64,000 bases of DNA from Callaeas wilsoni (taxonomy: Eukaryota > Chordata > Aves > Passeriformes > Callaeidae). Below are positions 35,790 through 47,589 of the stretch, in pieces (within the stretch, counting starts at the first letter, position 1; every line of letters starts with the position of its first letter). Below the pieces are notes generated by a model. That model worked only from the letters and a program-made list of their open reading frames with translations, ran no database searches and had not been told where the DNA came from. A program made the translations under genes and the position numbers. The stretch lies in the NCBI GenBank assembly GCA_013398955.1, contig VWPU01001310.1, forward strand, positions 1 through 64,000. The letters are read 5' to 3'.

Positions 35790-36817
35790 TTTTTTATCCA
35801 GAAAAAAAACCATTAAAAAAGTCCAAAAGTGCTGCATCCCAAAGATGAGGTTAAAACAGTGGTACTTAATTCACAGAGACCTCTTGGTCATTGCATGAGG
35901 TTCAGAAGGGAGTAAAAGGCTGCCACTGAGAAAGAAACATGGAAATGTTTAATTCTTCACAGCTGCCATTTATAGCCATAAGAAACTATATTTAGGAGAC
36001 TTCAAGCTCTTATAGACATGCAATAATACGATTTTAGAGCTTTATGTACCAAACTGCAGCTATTTGCAGTCTTTGCCATGCTTTGTTCCCTGCATAGTAG
36101 TAAATTTCTGTTTGTAGAACAGTTTATCAAACCTTTCAATCATTAAAATAGTTCCCTACTCACTTCAGAAATGTTCTACAATGACTATAAAGAAGAAAAA
36201 AATAGAAAAAAAATCTTTACTTTCCTAAAATAGCTTGGAGTGTAGGAGAAGGCTTTGAGTTCAGTATTGCAGTCTCTGCTCTCTGCCTTACTTTCACTGA
36301 TTCTGCTATTGACTGGGTGTAATGGATTCGCTTGATACTTTATCCAAATAGATTCAAACAGCAGACTGGTTCAAGACTCAGTCTTTTGTTTTACCAGGAA
36401 TTCCATTATTGGATCTCTCAGTCTACTTATGAAATATGGGAAGTTATCTTTTTAATTGCTTTGATCATTACTGTTCTGTGGAAAATGAGTATATCAATAG
36501 ATTTCATCCAGTTTATCACAATGCCTCTCTCCATACCAGGTGTTCAAATTATAGTGGAGATCCTAAAATATAAGTGGCTTTGGAGGGTTGTGGGTGGCCA
36601 GAAAGTCTACTCCCTTTCTGGAAAGGTAGCCTTTTTAAGCTCAATTCAGAGCTGATGCTAAGAGACGTGATCCTCTCAGGCTGCATCTGAACTAGGCCTG
36701 TCTCTCTACAGGAATCTGTTTCTCTTCACTGCCTATGGATGAAGCTTGGGAACCTTTTCTCCTTGTGCTGATACGAGCCTTTGAATAACTGCTGAAGACT
36801 TCATAACTTTTTTCCTC
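35790..36817. other. Non-coding stretch, no gene seen
   Basis: AT-rich. The 107-codon plus ORF at 36332-36655 is Ile/Leu/Trp-rich and hydrophobic, without a recognisable domain or a Kozak-quality start. I do not count it as a gene. Confidence 0.55.
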
Positions 36818-37150
36818 CTAATGACGTCCATTAGTGCAATTTAAATCTCATTAAGCTAATTGTAGTCTGTTAGACTACACATCTCTGAAAATATGTTTAA
36901 AAAACATGAGGGATGTTTAACTCATCAGTGTGTTATATGAAGTACTCAATTAATATTCGAGTAAATTTCCCTTGCAGTTATGCTTGCATCTGGAGCAGTT
37001 GGGCTGAGGGGATAGTCACCATAAAACATCAGTAAAGTATCGTGAAGTAATTGCCCTTTTCTATCAAGTATAGCAGCGTTCTTCCTGGAAAATTAACCTC
37101 TTAAAGTGATGGAAAGATGAAATAATGTTATTGAAATATATTAATTCAGG
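36818..37150. promoter_or_regulatory. Candidate conserved regulatory block (CRE-like, homeodomain, hairpin)
   Basis: The near-palindrome CTAATGACGTCCATTAG (36818-36834) holds a CRE-like TGACGTCC flanked by inverted CTAATG/CATTAG homeodomain cores. CATTAAGCTAATTG follows (about 36849-36862), then a perfect inverted repeat TGTAGTCT-GTT-AGACTACA (36861-36879). Further AT-rich cores (AATTAATATTCGAG, ATTAATTC) run to 37150. The density of palindromic factor-like sites is unusual for this window. Function is inferred. Confidence 0.35.
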
Positions 37151-40100
37151 GGACGGGTCTATATATCCAAGTTTTGCCTTCTGTCAAAATACAAATCGAA
37201 GTGCCCTGGCTTCTGGGATCCCTCCCAGATGCATTGACATGAATGCTGCTGCCTACCTGTGAAGGAGTGTTTTTCATTTCCATAAGACTGAATTTCTTTA
37301 AGAGTTCTCCCAAAGCAGAGGCCTCCCAAATCCCTGCTCAGCCTAGGAAAAATCTTGGCTACCATCTAAGGCTATAAGACAGAAATAGAAGCGTCGGCTC
37401 TCCAGAGTTAAAAACCTCTTTGACACATTCATGTTACTGCAAAAACTTCTCAGATCTTTGTTTCCCCAAAGACATGTCAGGCTCGAGCCTTGAATGAATT
37501 CCGGCTGGAAAAGGCTGGATTTGCTCCCTGCAGGCAGTCAGACGAGGTGCAGGACCTGTTTCTCACACAAGGGAAGGAAGTGGGGCCCTTCCAGAGATTT
37601 TTGCCAGCAATATGCTGGGTTTGGCAGGGCAACCCCAGCCAGCCCTGTTGTTCTTGGGGAATGAAGCAAGCTCTCAGGCACTCAGATCTTATTTCATGTG
37701 GGTTTTTGTAGGTCAGAGCTCATGTGGTTCTGACTGGGAGTGTACTGGGCTGTGTGTTCACAGCCTTCACCTGGTGAGGAACTGGCTTCTTCCTTCACCA
37801 CCTTTTTCATCTTCTTTAGACGTCTCTGTGGTCTGGCCTACTGAGATCAGTACAAAGAAACAATGTCCTCTAGACATGGCACTGGGTGGAGATCTGGTTA
37901 ACAAGAGACGCAAATGAGAATTGGTGGGAATTTTTCTCTATTAAAACCAGAAAGTCTTCGGTTTTTCACGTTGAAGTTATCGCTTCTCCATCCCAGCTCA
38001 CTTGCATTGACACAAAAACATCTGCAAATACTCGTGGGGAACTCAGACATTAGAAACTTAGTTTCTTTCTTCCTTCCTTTCTTTCCTCCATGTTTTGTAG
38101 TCACTTGACTTCCCAGATCTAAATCTTGGTCAATGGTACAAATCCTCCTTGGGCTTGTACCCTACTGGGCTAGTCAAGTCTGTAATGAATGGAAGTGGTG
38201 AGTTACGGGGAAAGATTTTGACACCTGAGAAAGAACTGTGAGGCAAGGCTGTACTAATTAGTAAAACTTGTGATTAAAGTAAGTATGGGGTAGAGAATGA
38301 GAGAAGAGAGGTTGCTGCAGCAACAAAAGCTGTGCGGGTGCTAAATGTGCTGATTATAACCTTGAACTCCTTCAAGAAAATGGATCTTAATGGCTTATTG
38401 CTGACAAAAAGTGGTTTAGATGGAAAATTGAAGTGTAACATGTTTGGGTATGTGGAAGTGTTACTTGTGGCTTTCAAAGTGAGAGTCACTCTCCGTTCTG
38501 CTTAGAAATGGGGGAAATTAATGTTAAATTTGGGGGTTGTAATAGGAGTAGAAGTTGGAGAGCAATGAAGCATCCAAAATGAGGATGATAGATTAGTGCA
38601 GTGCTTGGTATCAATTCTTGTAATAGTTGGTAAATTTCCAGTGGAAAAGTAGCTATAAAATAGAGTTGTGTGTTTCCTGTAATGGCACAAGAAATGTGCA
38701 GCTGCTCTCTGGGTTGTGGGAACAGTGAGGAATGGGGGTGGGAGGTGACCCCCACCACCACTGCTGTGGCTGGAGACCAAAGAGCAGTAACAAGAAGGTT
38801 ACTGTCAGCCAAAGCTGTTTTCATTTTTAACACTCCCTCTATTTCAAGAGCAAGGATTTTGGTGTTGTGGTTGTTTATTTAGATCATAAGATGCTCCTTG
38901 CATCATGTCTTTCCAGATAGGAAGAGGTGAGAATAAACTATTGACAAAGTTGGTCAGGTTCCTTGGTATGGTACCAGAAAGCATCACAAATGAGCTCAAA
39001 TAAATGGAAAAAAGCAATGAGGGGAAGTATGGAGGGCATGGAGGAGAAACACCCTAAAAAGAGGGAGGAGAAACATCAAAGCAGTTCTAATCTGGGAAGA
39101 CTGCAGGGTAACATGACTAAGAACTAGTAAGGAGATTAGGCAAGTGTTAGGAAGCTTTTTTTGCTCTTTGAGTCTGTTGTCTTTTTTTCTTTTCTTCCAA
39201 TGAGAAGATGTTTCAACTGGAGAAAAATGGTATGTTGACAACAAGGAGGCTGCACTTAAGCTCAAGAGGTCAGGCCCTCATCAGATTTTCATCTTTCAGT
39301 CATAATTCAGAGGAGAACTGAATACAAAAGAACAGTCTTTGTGAAATCTGTTTGAGAACACATTGAGAAAAATATTGACCTGTGTCTCTTACAATCCAGT
39401 CAGGCATATCTTTGAAGCAATAACATTCCCCCATGGAGGTAGGAATTGGTATGCACATCTGCCTGCTGTCTCTTGACTTCCTGGCACCGAACAGATGAGT
39501 CTCTGTCCTCATTGCTCTTCCTCTGACCTTACAACTCTTGGGTCATTGGCTAGAAAAGGGTTTTTAATTCATGCACTGTTATACAGAAGACAGAATTCAG
39601 GATAGACATGTCAACTGCTAAGTGCAGAAGGCTTCAGCCTGAATTTTGATTTCCCTAATGCTCTTTTCTGCAGTTCTAGGATGCAGACCTGTGGCCAAGA
39701 GTGTGGCAGTTTGATACATGTCCTCTTGACTTCAGCAATGGTTGACTTTAAGCATCACTTACTCAGTGCATCGAAGTGTGAACCCTTGCCCAAAGTGTAA
39801 CTAAGCAGTGTGAATTTCATCCTTTGAACAGCGTTTTTATGCACTTGCAGATCTTGCCATCACACCCGTGGCCCTTTGGCTTCTGGCCTCAAAATGCTAG
39901 GGCTCTGCCTGGTGCAATGTTTGAGTTCAGTGGGGGCATTTCTGAGGCTTTGAAAAACCTGATTTGGGTTCTCACTCAGATATTCTTTTGTCTTTTACTG
40001 ATAGAGCTCTAAAGAAAAACATCTTATGTAAAAGATACCCCACCTTGATTGAAAGAACTCAAATGAAAGGGAGCAATCCCTGGCATATTTTACCTTGGGC

Positions 40101-40529
40101 TGTGGCTAAACTTGCCACACATTTTGCTAGTTTGTCTTCAAACATTGACTTCCAATCTTTGAATCTTATTATGCTCCTCTGTCAGGCACTCAGCTTTATC
40201 TGAAATCTTGCCCCCAGAAACATTAGAACAGGTGCAAAGTGCCAGTCTCTAAAGCAGACACTACGTAATGTGGTAAAACACAATGAGCAACCATTTATTA
40301 ATAAAGAAAAAAAAAGGTACATGTGCATCTCACTGCCTGATTTGAAACTTCCAGGTGATAAAAGGACCTGGCACAATGAGGATGTCGTTTTGTTCCTCCA
40401 TTTCTGTTCTTTAATAATATGAGAATTTGAAAGGCATAAATATGCAATGAATTTTTTTTCCCCAGTTATTTTTATATCACAAGGCATGATAAGAAAAGAT
40501 ACTTTAGGTGAAGTATTTCAATAATGGCC
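37151..40529. other. Non-coding stretch, no gene seen
   Basis: About 3.4 kb. It includes a pyrimidine-rich TTTC/TTCC patch (about 38062-38093). ORFs on both strands (for example 38486-38833 minus) lack domains. No mobile element recognised. Confidence 0.55.
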
Positions 40530-40557
40530 GTTTTTCAGTTGTTGATGACTGAAAAAC
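40530..40557. other. Perfect 10-bp inverted repeat (hairpin)
   Basis: GTTTTTCAGT (40530-40539), an 8-base loop TGTTGATG, then ACTGAAAAAC (40548-40557). The arms are perfectly complementary. The stem is too short for a microRNA precursor. No T-run follows that would make it a polymerase III terminator of a small RNA gene. Confidence 0.9.
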
Positions 40558-41825
40558 AGCAGCAATAAGGTACAAAACCTGACCATGAGGCAGCTTCTAA
40601 ATAATTACTAGGCACAAGCTTGTCAATGCTATATTAAAACATTATTAAAGTTAGGAGAATAAAATCAGCACGAGTTGTTTATCAGCTTGCTTATGTATCT
40701 GGAACAAGTTGAAACAGACTGTTAAGGGGTTTTCACAGCATGTGGGAAAAGGCTACAGTTCCTTCTTTGGGTGGATTGTCCTTAGAATTGCTTCAGCAGA
40801 GCTGTGCAGATCTTTCCTTTCTCCGCTTCTTATGTGTCCTTGTCCCAAAAATCACAAGCAGAATGGGGCAGGCTTTCACAAAAGTGAGGGGAAAAGGCTT
40901 TCTGGTGGGACCTGATTCTGCAAGCTTTAAAGCACTATTTTTCTGCAAAGGTTACTTCTCTTCTAAGTAAATATTTAAATAAATTTGTCTAGTCCTTTGA
41001 CTGCAGTAATCTGGACCATAATGGATGTGAAAACGAGAAAGCTGAGCTGGACAGTGAGGAAATACTGGGAGGTAAGGTTCCATGGTGCTTTGAAGCACTT
41101 CCTATCCCATGATGAATACTCCACTTACTTAGGTTTAGAAAGCTGTAGCATATTTAATATACCTGAATATGTGAGTCAAGAAATCCAAAGCTGAAATATG
41201 GGAGACAGAATCAGATATAATGCGTGATAGAAATTAAGTGTTTTGGTATGTCTTCAATATTTTGTTCCCATAAATTGTGCTAAATAATCCTTAGATTGAC
41301 AGAAATTATACTTTTCAGTTCACATACAGGTTTTGGTTAGTAAAGTCCTGTTTCCTTATATCTTCCTCCCTTTTCCTTTGGAAATCTGGACAATCAAAAG
41401 AATCTGGGAGTGCTGCTATAATTAAATATGGGGTATGTAGTGCAGTGGCCTTATCTCCCTGGTCTCTCCCACAAGGAAGGCTCTGGGGTGGGATTTGTTT
41501 TTATAGAAAAGACAATGTTTATCAGCCTCATGACAGAAGATGAGGCACAGTTAGTTGCTCAGAGATGGCTGTGAACAGCTTATCCTCCCTCAAGAGAGAT
41601 GGACTGATGTCTCTTATCTCATGTTATTTGCAAAATCAACAGTGTATTTTTTTCTCAATGATGTTTTTCTGATTGCTTAGCTGAGAATTCTATGTGCAGC
41701 TATTCCTTCTGAAATCCTGAGGAAAGGATCAGTGCAGCACAGGCCAAGATGAGCCATCCTTATATGAATGAATGTTTAGACCTTGCATTATGGGCACAGA
41801 TGGGAAGGAAATTCTGTTTAAACAT
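40558..41825. other. Non-coding stretch, no gene seen
   Basis: AT-rich in the first 150 bp, otherwise unremarkable. No repeat or coding signature. Confidence 0.6.
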
Positions 41826-42026
41826 ATGAAAATTCTTTTACTCTGAATGTGGCCAATGAAGGAAACAGATTGCCCACAGGGGTTGTGAAATCTCCATCCT
41901 TGGAACTATTTAAAACCTGACTGGGCACAGTCTGAGCAACCTGCTCTCCTTTGCCATGTTTTGAGCAGGGGACTTCAACTAGACCGTCTCCAGAGCTTCC
42001 TTCCAGCCCCTGCCATGCTGTGATCA
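41826..42026 (+). mobile_element. CR1 LINE 3' fragment
   Basis: Sense CR1 phrases: 'gaaaattcttttactctgaa', 'aacagattgcccacaggggt', 'tgtgaaatctccatccttgg', 'aactatttaaaacctgactg', 'ggcacagtctgagcaacctg', 'tttgagcaggggacttcaac', 'tagaccgtctccagagcttc', 'cttccagcccctgcc', ending GCTGTGAT. It is a subfamily distinct from the 24435 and 35438 copies, judging by the 'tttgagcagggg' segment. 5'-truncated. Confidence 0.9.
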
Positions 42027-43399
42027 GAAACTCTCCCAGACCAGGAATGGCCAGTCTGCTCCGTGTGCTCTTACCAGTCTGATGCCTTCTGGATAAAGAA
42101 AGCTGGACTGAGCCAAACACAGCATGCACAGATAACCTGCAAAATTATATATATTAAACATTTCTTTCTGCCGAATACTCCTTTGTCTGTCCCTTAACTA
42201 TCACTATTCAACCTTGAGTCCTACTTCCCAATATCTCAGTATGTTCCATCCTTTACAGTGGCCCACTCCAAAGCCAGGTGAAGTTTCTGTGTTGTTTCCT
42301 TCTGATTTTGGCAAACAGGGGTTCAGTTCCTAATCTAGATTTGTTCTCTGCTGGTGGCAAATCTCGATTGTAAAGACGGGGCATTTTCCTCATTATTGAC
42401 TGAGTCTCATGCTGCTGCCTGGCTATTCTAAGGCAGGATCTGATGGAAACTGCTGTTCTGGGCCTCTCTAAAGGGAAAAACCTGGGGAAAAACCTCAGTT
42501 TTGAAGCAGTTGATGGTACTGCTTGAGATACACACATTAATGATCCTCCAAAGTGATTTGTCTGCAGAAACTACTGCTCTGCTGTCACTCCATGGAGCCC
42601 TCACTGAGCGTGTGTGTGCACACACTTCCCTGCCAGTCCATCCTCTCTGACTGGCAGCTATTTTTGCAAAGCTGCCTTCTGTTTTGTCTCCTGCTTTCCT
42701 GCCTGTGCTCAAACACGTCTCTCACTGATGCCATCCCTCCCTTTCATGGGCAGGGAGCTCTTCCCCACTTAAAGCTGCTCTGCTTTTCATCCCACTCCAC
42801 CATCTTCACCATCATGGGCAGTGCCCTGAGAACTCTGCCTTTTCATATCGAAGAACGGATTTCCAGTTTATTATTGCCAGACTATTTCTTTTGATACATA
42901 ACCACGTGCCATACGTCCTTTTTTTTTTTTTCCCAATAGAATTTTCCTTTGCTGCGGCCTTTGTCTTACAGGCACCTGCAAGCTCTTTATTGATTTATCT
43001 TGCCAGCTCTCCTCGCTCAGTCTCCACACTGTCAGGTCTCTGGCTCTGTTCACTTCCTGCAGCTTTTCTCTCCCCACATTAAGGTGAAGGCACATATACC
43101 TGCGAGGCCTCTATTGTCAGCAAAAATGGACTTCCAGTGTGGCCAGGAGTATAAATAGCTTGCTTGTGATCTCATACAAAAAAGTAGATTTAAACAAAGC
43201 CCTTTTATCTGTCTGCACCCACAAAAAGTGAAAAAACACTGTACTAGTGTATCTTCTATAGCTTTATAAATAGACTGTTCCTTTCCTTTCCCTGCTTTCT
43301 CAGGGCAGCTGAATGAATACTGTCCAGGGATATTTAGTGCCCTCCACCCCCTCAGCAGACATGGCATTAAAAAGAAAACAAAAAAGATAAAAGGGTTTG
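42027..43399. other. Non-coding stretch, no gene seen
   Basis: Contains a T13 run (42919-42931). Several 90-115 codon ORFs on both strands have no recognisable domain. No mobile element seen. Confidence 0.6.
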
Positions 43400-43740
43400 A
43401 TGTAAAATGACCATTTGCTTCAAAAGAGCATTGACTGAATAATAGATCAAGCTTCCCTTTGGTGCAGTGTTTTTAATAAAGGATGTGCCTTTGCCCACAT
43501 GTTTCTGCTCAGCATTAACTTGAGAGACTGAAATGTTTGAGTATTCTCTCTAATTTAATAATCAGTGGTTAATTCTCCTCTGGCCTCTTTGGATCCTTTT
43601 GCTGGCGTGTATTGGCCACTCAGAATATGAAGCTGAGATTTAAATTGAGCTCAAGCCTCCAAAGCTTTGATCAGCAGACTAGCTTGGGTTCCTTTGGCAG
43701 AAACTAAAAGATGTTAGCGTTCAAATTCCCAGCTAGAGCA
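43400..43740. promoter_or_regulatory. Weak candidate regulatory block
   Basis: AT-rich cores such as AATAATAGATCAAGC, TTAATAAAGG, CTAATTTAATAATCAG and GGTTAATTC are spread over about 340 bp, with TTTAAATTGAGC further on. It resembles the other homeodomain-rich blocks but is looser, and I rate it low. Confidence 0.2.
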
Positions 43741-44060
43741 AAACCAGAAGGTGCTCCTGCAATCCCTGCAGTGACACTGGCTTTTTTTGGTGACACAGCT
43801 GAACTCTGTGGTAGGGGAAGGGCTGACTCAGTCACACTGAAGTTTTAACTCCTAGACTGTTTCGTACTTTCCAGGGAGTTAGCCAGTGGTGTAAAATAGA
43901 GAATTTGAGGTTGTGCATCTTGGATCTCAGTCCCATGTCATCACAGGTGAAGTGTGATTCATCCCCAGTCCCCCTTGTGCTGCAGAACTGCTCTCAGTGC
44001 ACACAGTGCCACTTGAGCTTTTTCTCCCAGTTCCTGTCCCACGGAAAATTCCTTCTTTCA
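43741..44060. other. Non-coding spacer
   Basis: Nothing recognisable between the weak regulatory block and the CR1. Confidence 0.55.
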
Positions 44061-44380
44061 CCACTCTCTACAACTTCTTGAAAGGTGGTTGCAGTGAGGT
44101 GGGGGTTGGTCTCTTTTTCCAGGCAACAACTGATAGAACAAGAGTACACAGTCTTAAACTGCGCCAAGGGAAATGTAGGTTGGATATTAGGAGAAAATTT
44201 TTTACAGAAAGAGTGATAAAATATTGGAATGGTCTACCCAGGGAGGTGGTGGAGTCACCATCCCTGGACGTATTTAAAAAGAGATTGGATGTGGCACTCA
44301 GTGCCATGGCTTAGTTTACTTGAGGTGTTGGGACAGCGGCTGGACTCGATGATCTTGAAGGTCTCTTCCAACTTGGAAGA
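44061..44380 (+). mobile_element. CR1 LINE 3' fragment
   Basis: Sense CR1: 'ccactctctacaacttcttg', 'aaaggtggttgcagtgaggt', 'gggggttggtctctttttcc', 'aggcaacaactgatagaaca', 'agagtacacagtcttaaact', 'gcgccaagggaaatgtaggt', 'tggatattaggag', 'ggaggtggtggagtcacc', 'gatcttgaaggtctcttcc', 'aacttgga'. Part of it stays open as an ORF, but it is 3' UTR in this LINE. The usual ATTCTATG tail is replaced by the (ATAGA) array that follows directly. Confidence 0.93.
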
Positions 44381-44465
44381 ATAGAATAGAATAGAATAGA
44401 ATAGAATAGAATAGAATAGAATAGAATAGAATAGAATAGAATAGAATAGAATAGAATAGAATAGA
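44381..44465 (+). repeat. (ATAGA)17 pentanucleotide microsatellite
   Basis: Seventeen perfect ATAGA units (85 bp) directly after the CR1 3' end. On the minus strand it gives an ORF with repeated FYSIL residues, an artefact of the repeat. A perfect array this long is likely to vary in length between individuals. Confidence 0.98.
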
Positions 44466-44989
44466 CTTGGTGAGATTCTCATGCCCCCATCACATCATGA
44501 CCTCTTCTACTGCCTGACACCGTGAGTTGTGCTGCTCCAGCTTGTCTCCCAGCTGAGCTGGATCAGTGGCAGTTGACCTTCTCAGGCTGAAGACTGACAC
44601 TGGTGGTTGGACTCAGATTGTACTTCCATGGGCTAATTTAATGCTAAACTTCACACCGGCTTTGCTGAAAGGAAAAAGTAAGGTAATTTGTAACCCATCT
44701 TGTGTTGATTTGCTGGATGTTAGCCTTGGCTTTATCAACATTACCACAAAGACGTTGGGGACATTTGTTTGAATCTCTGTGAGAGGGGAAAGGATAATTC
44801 CAGATTTCCATCTGGTTAATTAAAATCAATCCCCGCTCTTCTCAGGGAAAAACCCCAAAACACCAAAACCAATGTTTATATTTTTGTAGTTTCCTGGTGG
44901 CATTCTTCTTTACATGGTAAGACCCAGATTCTTTAGAACCTAAGGTCAGATTTATTTAAGCTCCCAGTTGCTCTCTGTGGAAATTTTGC
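44466..44989. other. Non-coding spacer
   Basis: No gene, repeat or regulatory pattern that I can support. Confidence 0.55.
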
Positions 44990-45260
44990 AATTTACATGA
45001 AGGACAATAAATTCAGGTCATCACCATTAGCATAAATAGTTAAACCCCTATTGCTTTCATCCAAATTCAAATTGCTTGCTGATAATTTGAGCAATAAACT
45101 GGCTTTGATAAATTCCTTTCCCAACATTATTTTATCATCATAATTATTTGCTGTTCTGCTTTGAATCTGCAAATTATCTCATACAGTTGTATTTACATAT
45201 GCAATAAAACTGGGCACATGATTTATTGTCCTGTCAACAGCAAAATAAATAAAACAGTTT
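44990..45260. promoter_or_regulatory. Candidate conserved regulatory block (homeodomain/CDX-like cores)
   Basis: CATTAG (45025-45030), CATAATTATTTG (about 45139-45150), ATATGCAATAAAA (about 45197-45209) and ATTTATTG (45221-45228) followed by TCCTGTCAACAG lie in a 250-bp AT-rich block without simple repeats. CAATAAA/TTTATTG resemble posterior HOX or CDX sites. Inference from motifs only. Confidence 0.27.
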
Positions 45261-45296
45261 GTGAGAGATTATCCCTGACTTTTGTGCAGAGCTGTA

Positions 45297-45314
45297 ATAA
45301 ATAAATAAATAAAC
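45297..45314 (+). repeat. (AATA)n short tetranucleotide repeat
   Basis: About four and a half AATA units before AACAAATAC. Confidence 0.9.
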
Positions 45315-46699
45315 AAATACCTAGATGATAGATTTTTAGAAGGGATAAGTATGAAACAACTTTGGGGTGCAACACTTTAGCGAATACACAGCTGTGGGAG
45401 TTTTGTCTGAAGGCTGACTCCAAGGTCTTATTCAGATTAGAGATGGAATTCCAATGGGTTTCTTGTTTTGAAACATGTGCTGATAAAATATTCCTTTGCA
45501 AAAGGAACAGAGCTTTGAGTTGGAGCATTTGTAGCTTAGTCAATAAACCCGTCTAAAAGACACAGTGGATGAAGGTACATCAATCACGTTTTATGATTAT
45601 GATAGCAACATGGCAAAGAAGTAATGTACCAAATAAGTGTTGGAATTGATGGCTGTAGCTCTTAGAGGTTATAAAGAATAAAGGCTTGGGAGATGTATTT
45701 TTAGTGTTGTTGGTAAATTACTCAGGTGTTTTGATTGCAAATATTATAAAATTAGATGTAGAATTATTGGCATGCATTTTTATTTCCAAGAATGTGGGAA
45801 AAAATGCTGATTGAGAAGACCACCAACCACATGCAGAATAAAAATCTAAACAAAAGCATATTTCAACAAAATTGTCTTAGAGCCTTGTCTCCTGATTTCT
45901 ACAATTTTTAAATTATTTTTCTACAGATAATATTAACCTAAACTTTTGGTTAAAAATATTTTTAACTAAATCAGTTAAGTATCTGAGAGTATTATCTGAA
46001 ATATCCTAGGTAAAAATTAACAAAACAAATTTTACTTGCTCTTCATTTTGAAGCTGACCTATGAACCCCCACAGCACCTTCAAGATTTGGTGACAAATCA
46101 GTGCACTCTATTTACTGAACAATAAATAATGCATGAGCAGTCAGCACCCTGACAGAAGTTGAGAAAGACTGTTGCAGAAATGTAACTGTAAAAAAAAGTA
46201 AATTAAAATATGATGGTGGAAGTGATTTGTGAAACGGAAATGGGTCAACAATGTCAAATTACCAATTTCTTCTGAATGACTCACCCAGCCATAGTACTTA
46301 TAGTAGTGTGCAGTCAGCAAGAAGGAATTGGGACAGTAACTGTGGATTTCCTTCCTTTTCCCCTTACATTGGCCTAAAATTCAAACTGTCCCAAGTACCA
46401 CTAGGACATGGAATATCTTAATACCTCTCCTCAATTTGTCCATCCTCTCTTCAGTCCTCCAAAATCTAGTGGCAGCTCTTCAGATCCGCAACACCTTTTC
46501 TGTTACTTCACGTTCTCGGTTTTCCCTACCTGAGCAGAGCCAGGATTGATCCCTGCAGTGGTGAAAGCCTCGTGTGAGGAACTGTGGTTACCCTGCAACG
46601 CTCTATGAAACAGGCAGCGCCTCTCCTTGCTGGGCTTGAGTTCTGGGTGGGGTAACCCCATGGCCAGCATGTTTCTGAAGATGCCATCAAACATCAAGT
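45315..46699. other. AT-rich non-coding stretch
   Basis: Strongly AT-rich between about 45.7 and 46.1 kb. No gene, mobile element or RNA gene recognised. Confidence 0.6.
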
Positions 46700-46826
46700 A
46701 GGTTGGAAAAGACCTCTGGGATCATCGAGTCCCACCTCTGACTGATCACCAGCTTGTCAACCAGACCACAGCACTGAGTGCCACATCCAGCCTCTCCTTA
46801 AACACCTCCAGGGATGGGGACCTTTG
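46700..46826 (-). mobile_element. CR1 LINE 3' fragment ending at a fold-back
   Basis: Reverse-complement CR1: 'aggttggaaaagacctctgg', 'gatcatcgagtcccacctct', 'gactgatcaccagcttgtc', 'actgagtgccacatccagc', 'cttaaacacctccagggatg'. It belongs to the same CR1 type as the 44061 copy, in the opposite orientation. It stops at a 9-bp perfect stem (46821-46841). Confidence 0.85.
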
Positions 46827-46841
46827 GCCATGGGCCAAAGG
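46821..46841. other. 9-bp perfect inverted repeat at CR1 edge
   Basis: CCTTTGGCC-ATG-GGCCAAAGG. Directly after it, GGAGGTGGTAAAACCATG resembles the plus-orientation CR1 words 'ggaggtggt...caccat', as if a short piece of the element had been copied in inverted form. Confidence 0.85.
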
Positions 46842-47589
46842 AGGTGGTAAAACCATGATGACGAAAGTCCTCCTCTAGACATGTCTCAAACAGACTTTAG
46901 CTGACCCGCTCTGGGTAACCAACAGCCTGTAGACATACCCAGGTGCAATCAAATCTCACCTCACCTTTAGGAATGGCAGGAACTTGGTCTGTGCATAGAG
47001 GAAGTTGGACTCTGTGGAGTCCTGACTGGAAAAGGAAGACCAGACGAAATATACAACTTATTAGTGCCCCCATAGTCATCTGCTCCAGCCTGTGCACTGC
47101 TTCCAGCCCCGAGCTGCCCCATGGCAGAGTGGCTGAAAGGATGAGGAGATCTTGCTGGTAACACGCTGTGTTCTGCTGTCTCAACATGCCTTCGGAGTTG
47201 CTCAGCTCCCCTTCAGCCTTCTGTTGAATGCAAACATCCCTGTCTCTCCCAAACCTGTGGGATGCTGCACATGGGGATCTTGGCAGGTCCTGAAGGCCCC
47301 TGCATTTCACTGTGAACGAATGATTCTCAGGCACCTGAAATATGTGTGGGTATGAGCTTTTTCTCTGTGCTTGTTCTTCTGCTAAGGGTCCTTTGATCTT
47401 TCAGGCTAGGAAGCCTTACTCTAATAAGCCAAGGTTTGTTTGTTTTGCTGAAGAAACATCAAAGAAGGTAAAGACCTCTTGGGTTGTATAAGAAATAACT
47501 AGAGTTGATCCTAGCTTTGTATTTATGCAATGGCTGCTCAGTTTGTCTGGAAGGAATCAACACGGACTCATCACACTTAGAGAAGTGAA
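46842..47589. other. Non-coding stretch, no gene seen
   Basis: A 145-codon minus ORF (46897-47334) overlaps open frames on the other strand. It has no recognisable domain and I do not regard it as coding. Confidence 0.5.

Noticed and set aside
36332..36655. 107-codon hydrophobic ORF as a possible membrane protein
   Set aside because: Hydrophobicity follows from AT/TT-rich codons. There is no recognisable family, good start context or splice signal.
44255..44482. Minus-strand ORF with repeated FYSIL peptide
   Set aside because: Purely a translation of the (ATAGA)17 array. Pentanucleotide repeats remain open when no unit frame has a stop.
46897..47334. 145-codon minus-strand ORF
   Set aside because: No domain, overlapping open frames on the plus strand, no splice or promoter context.
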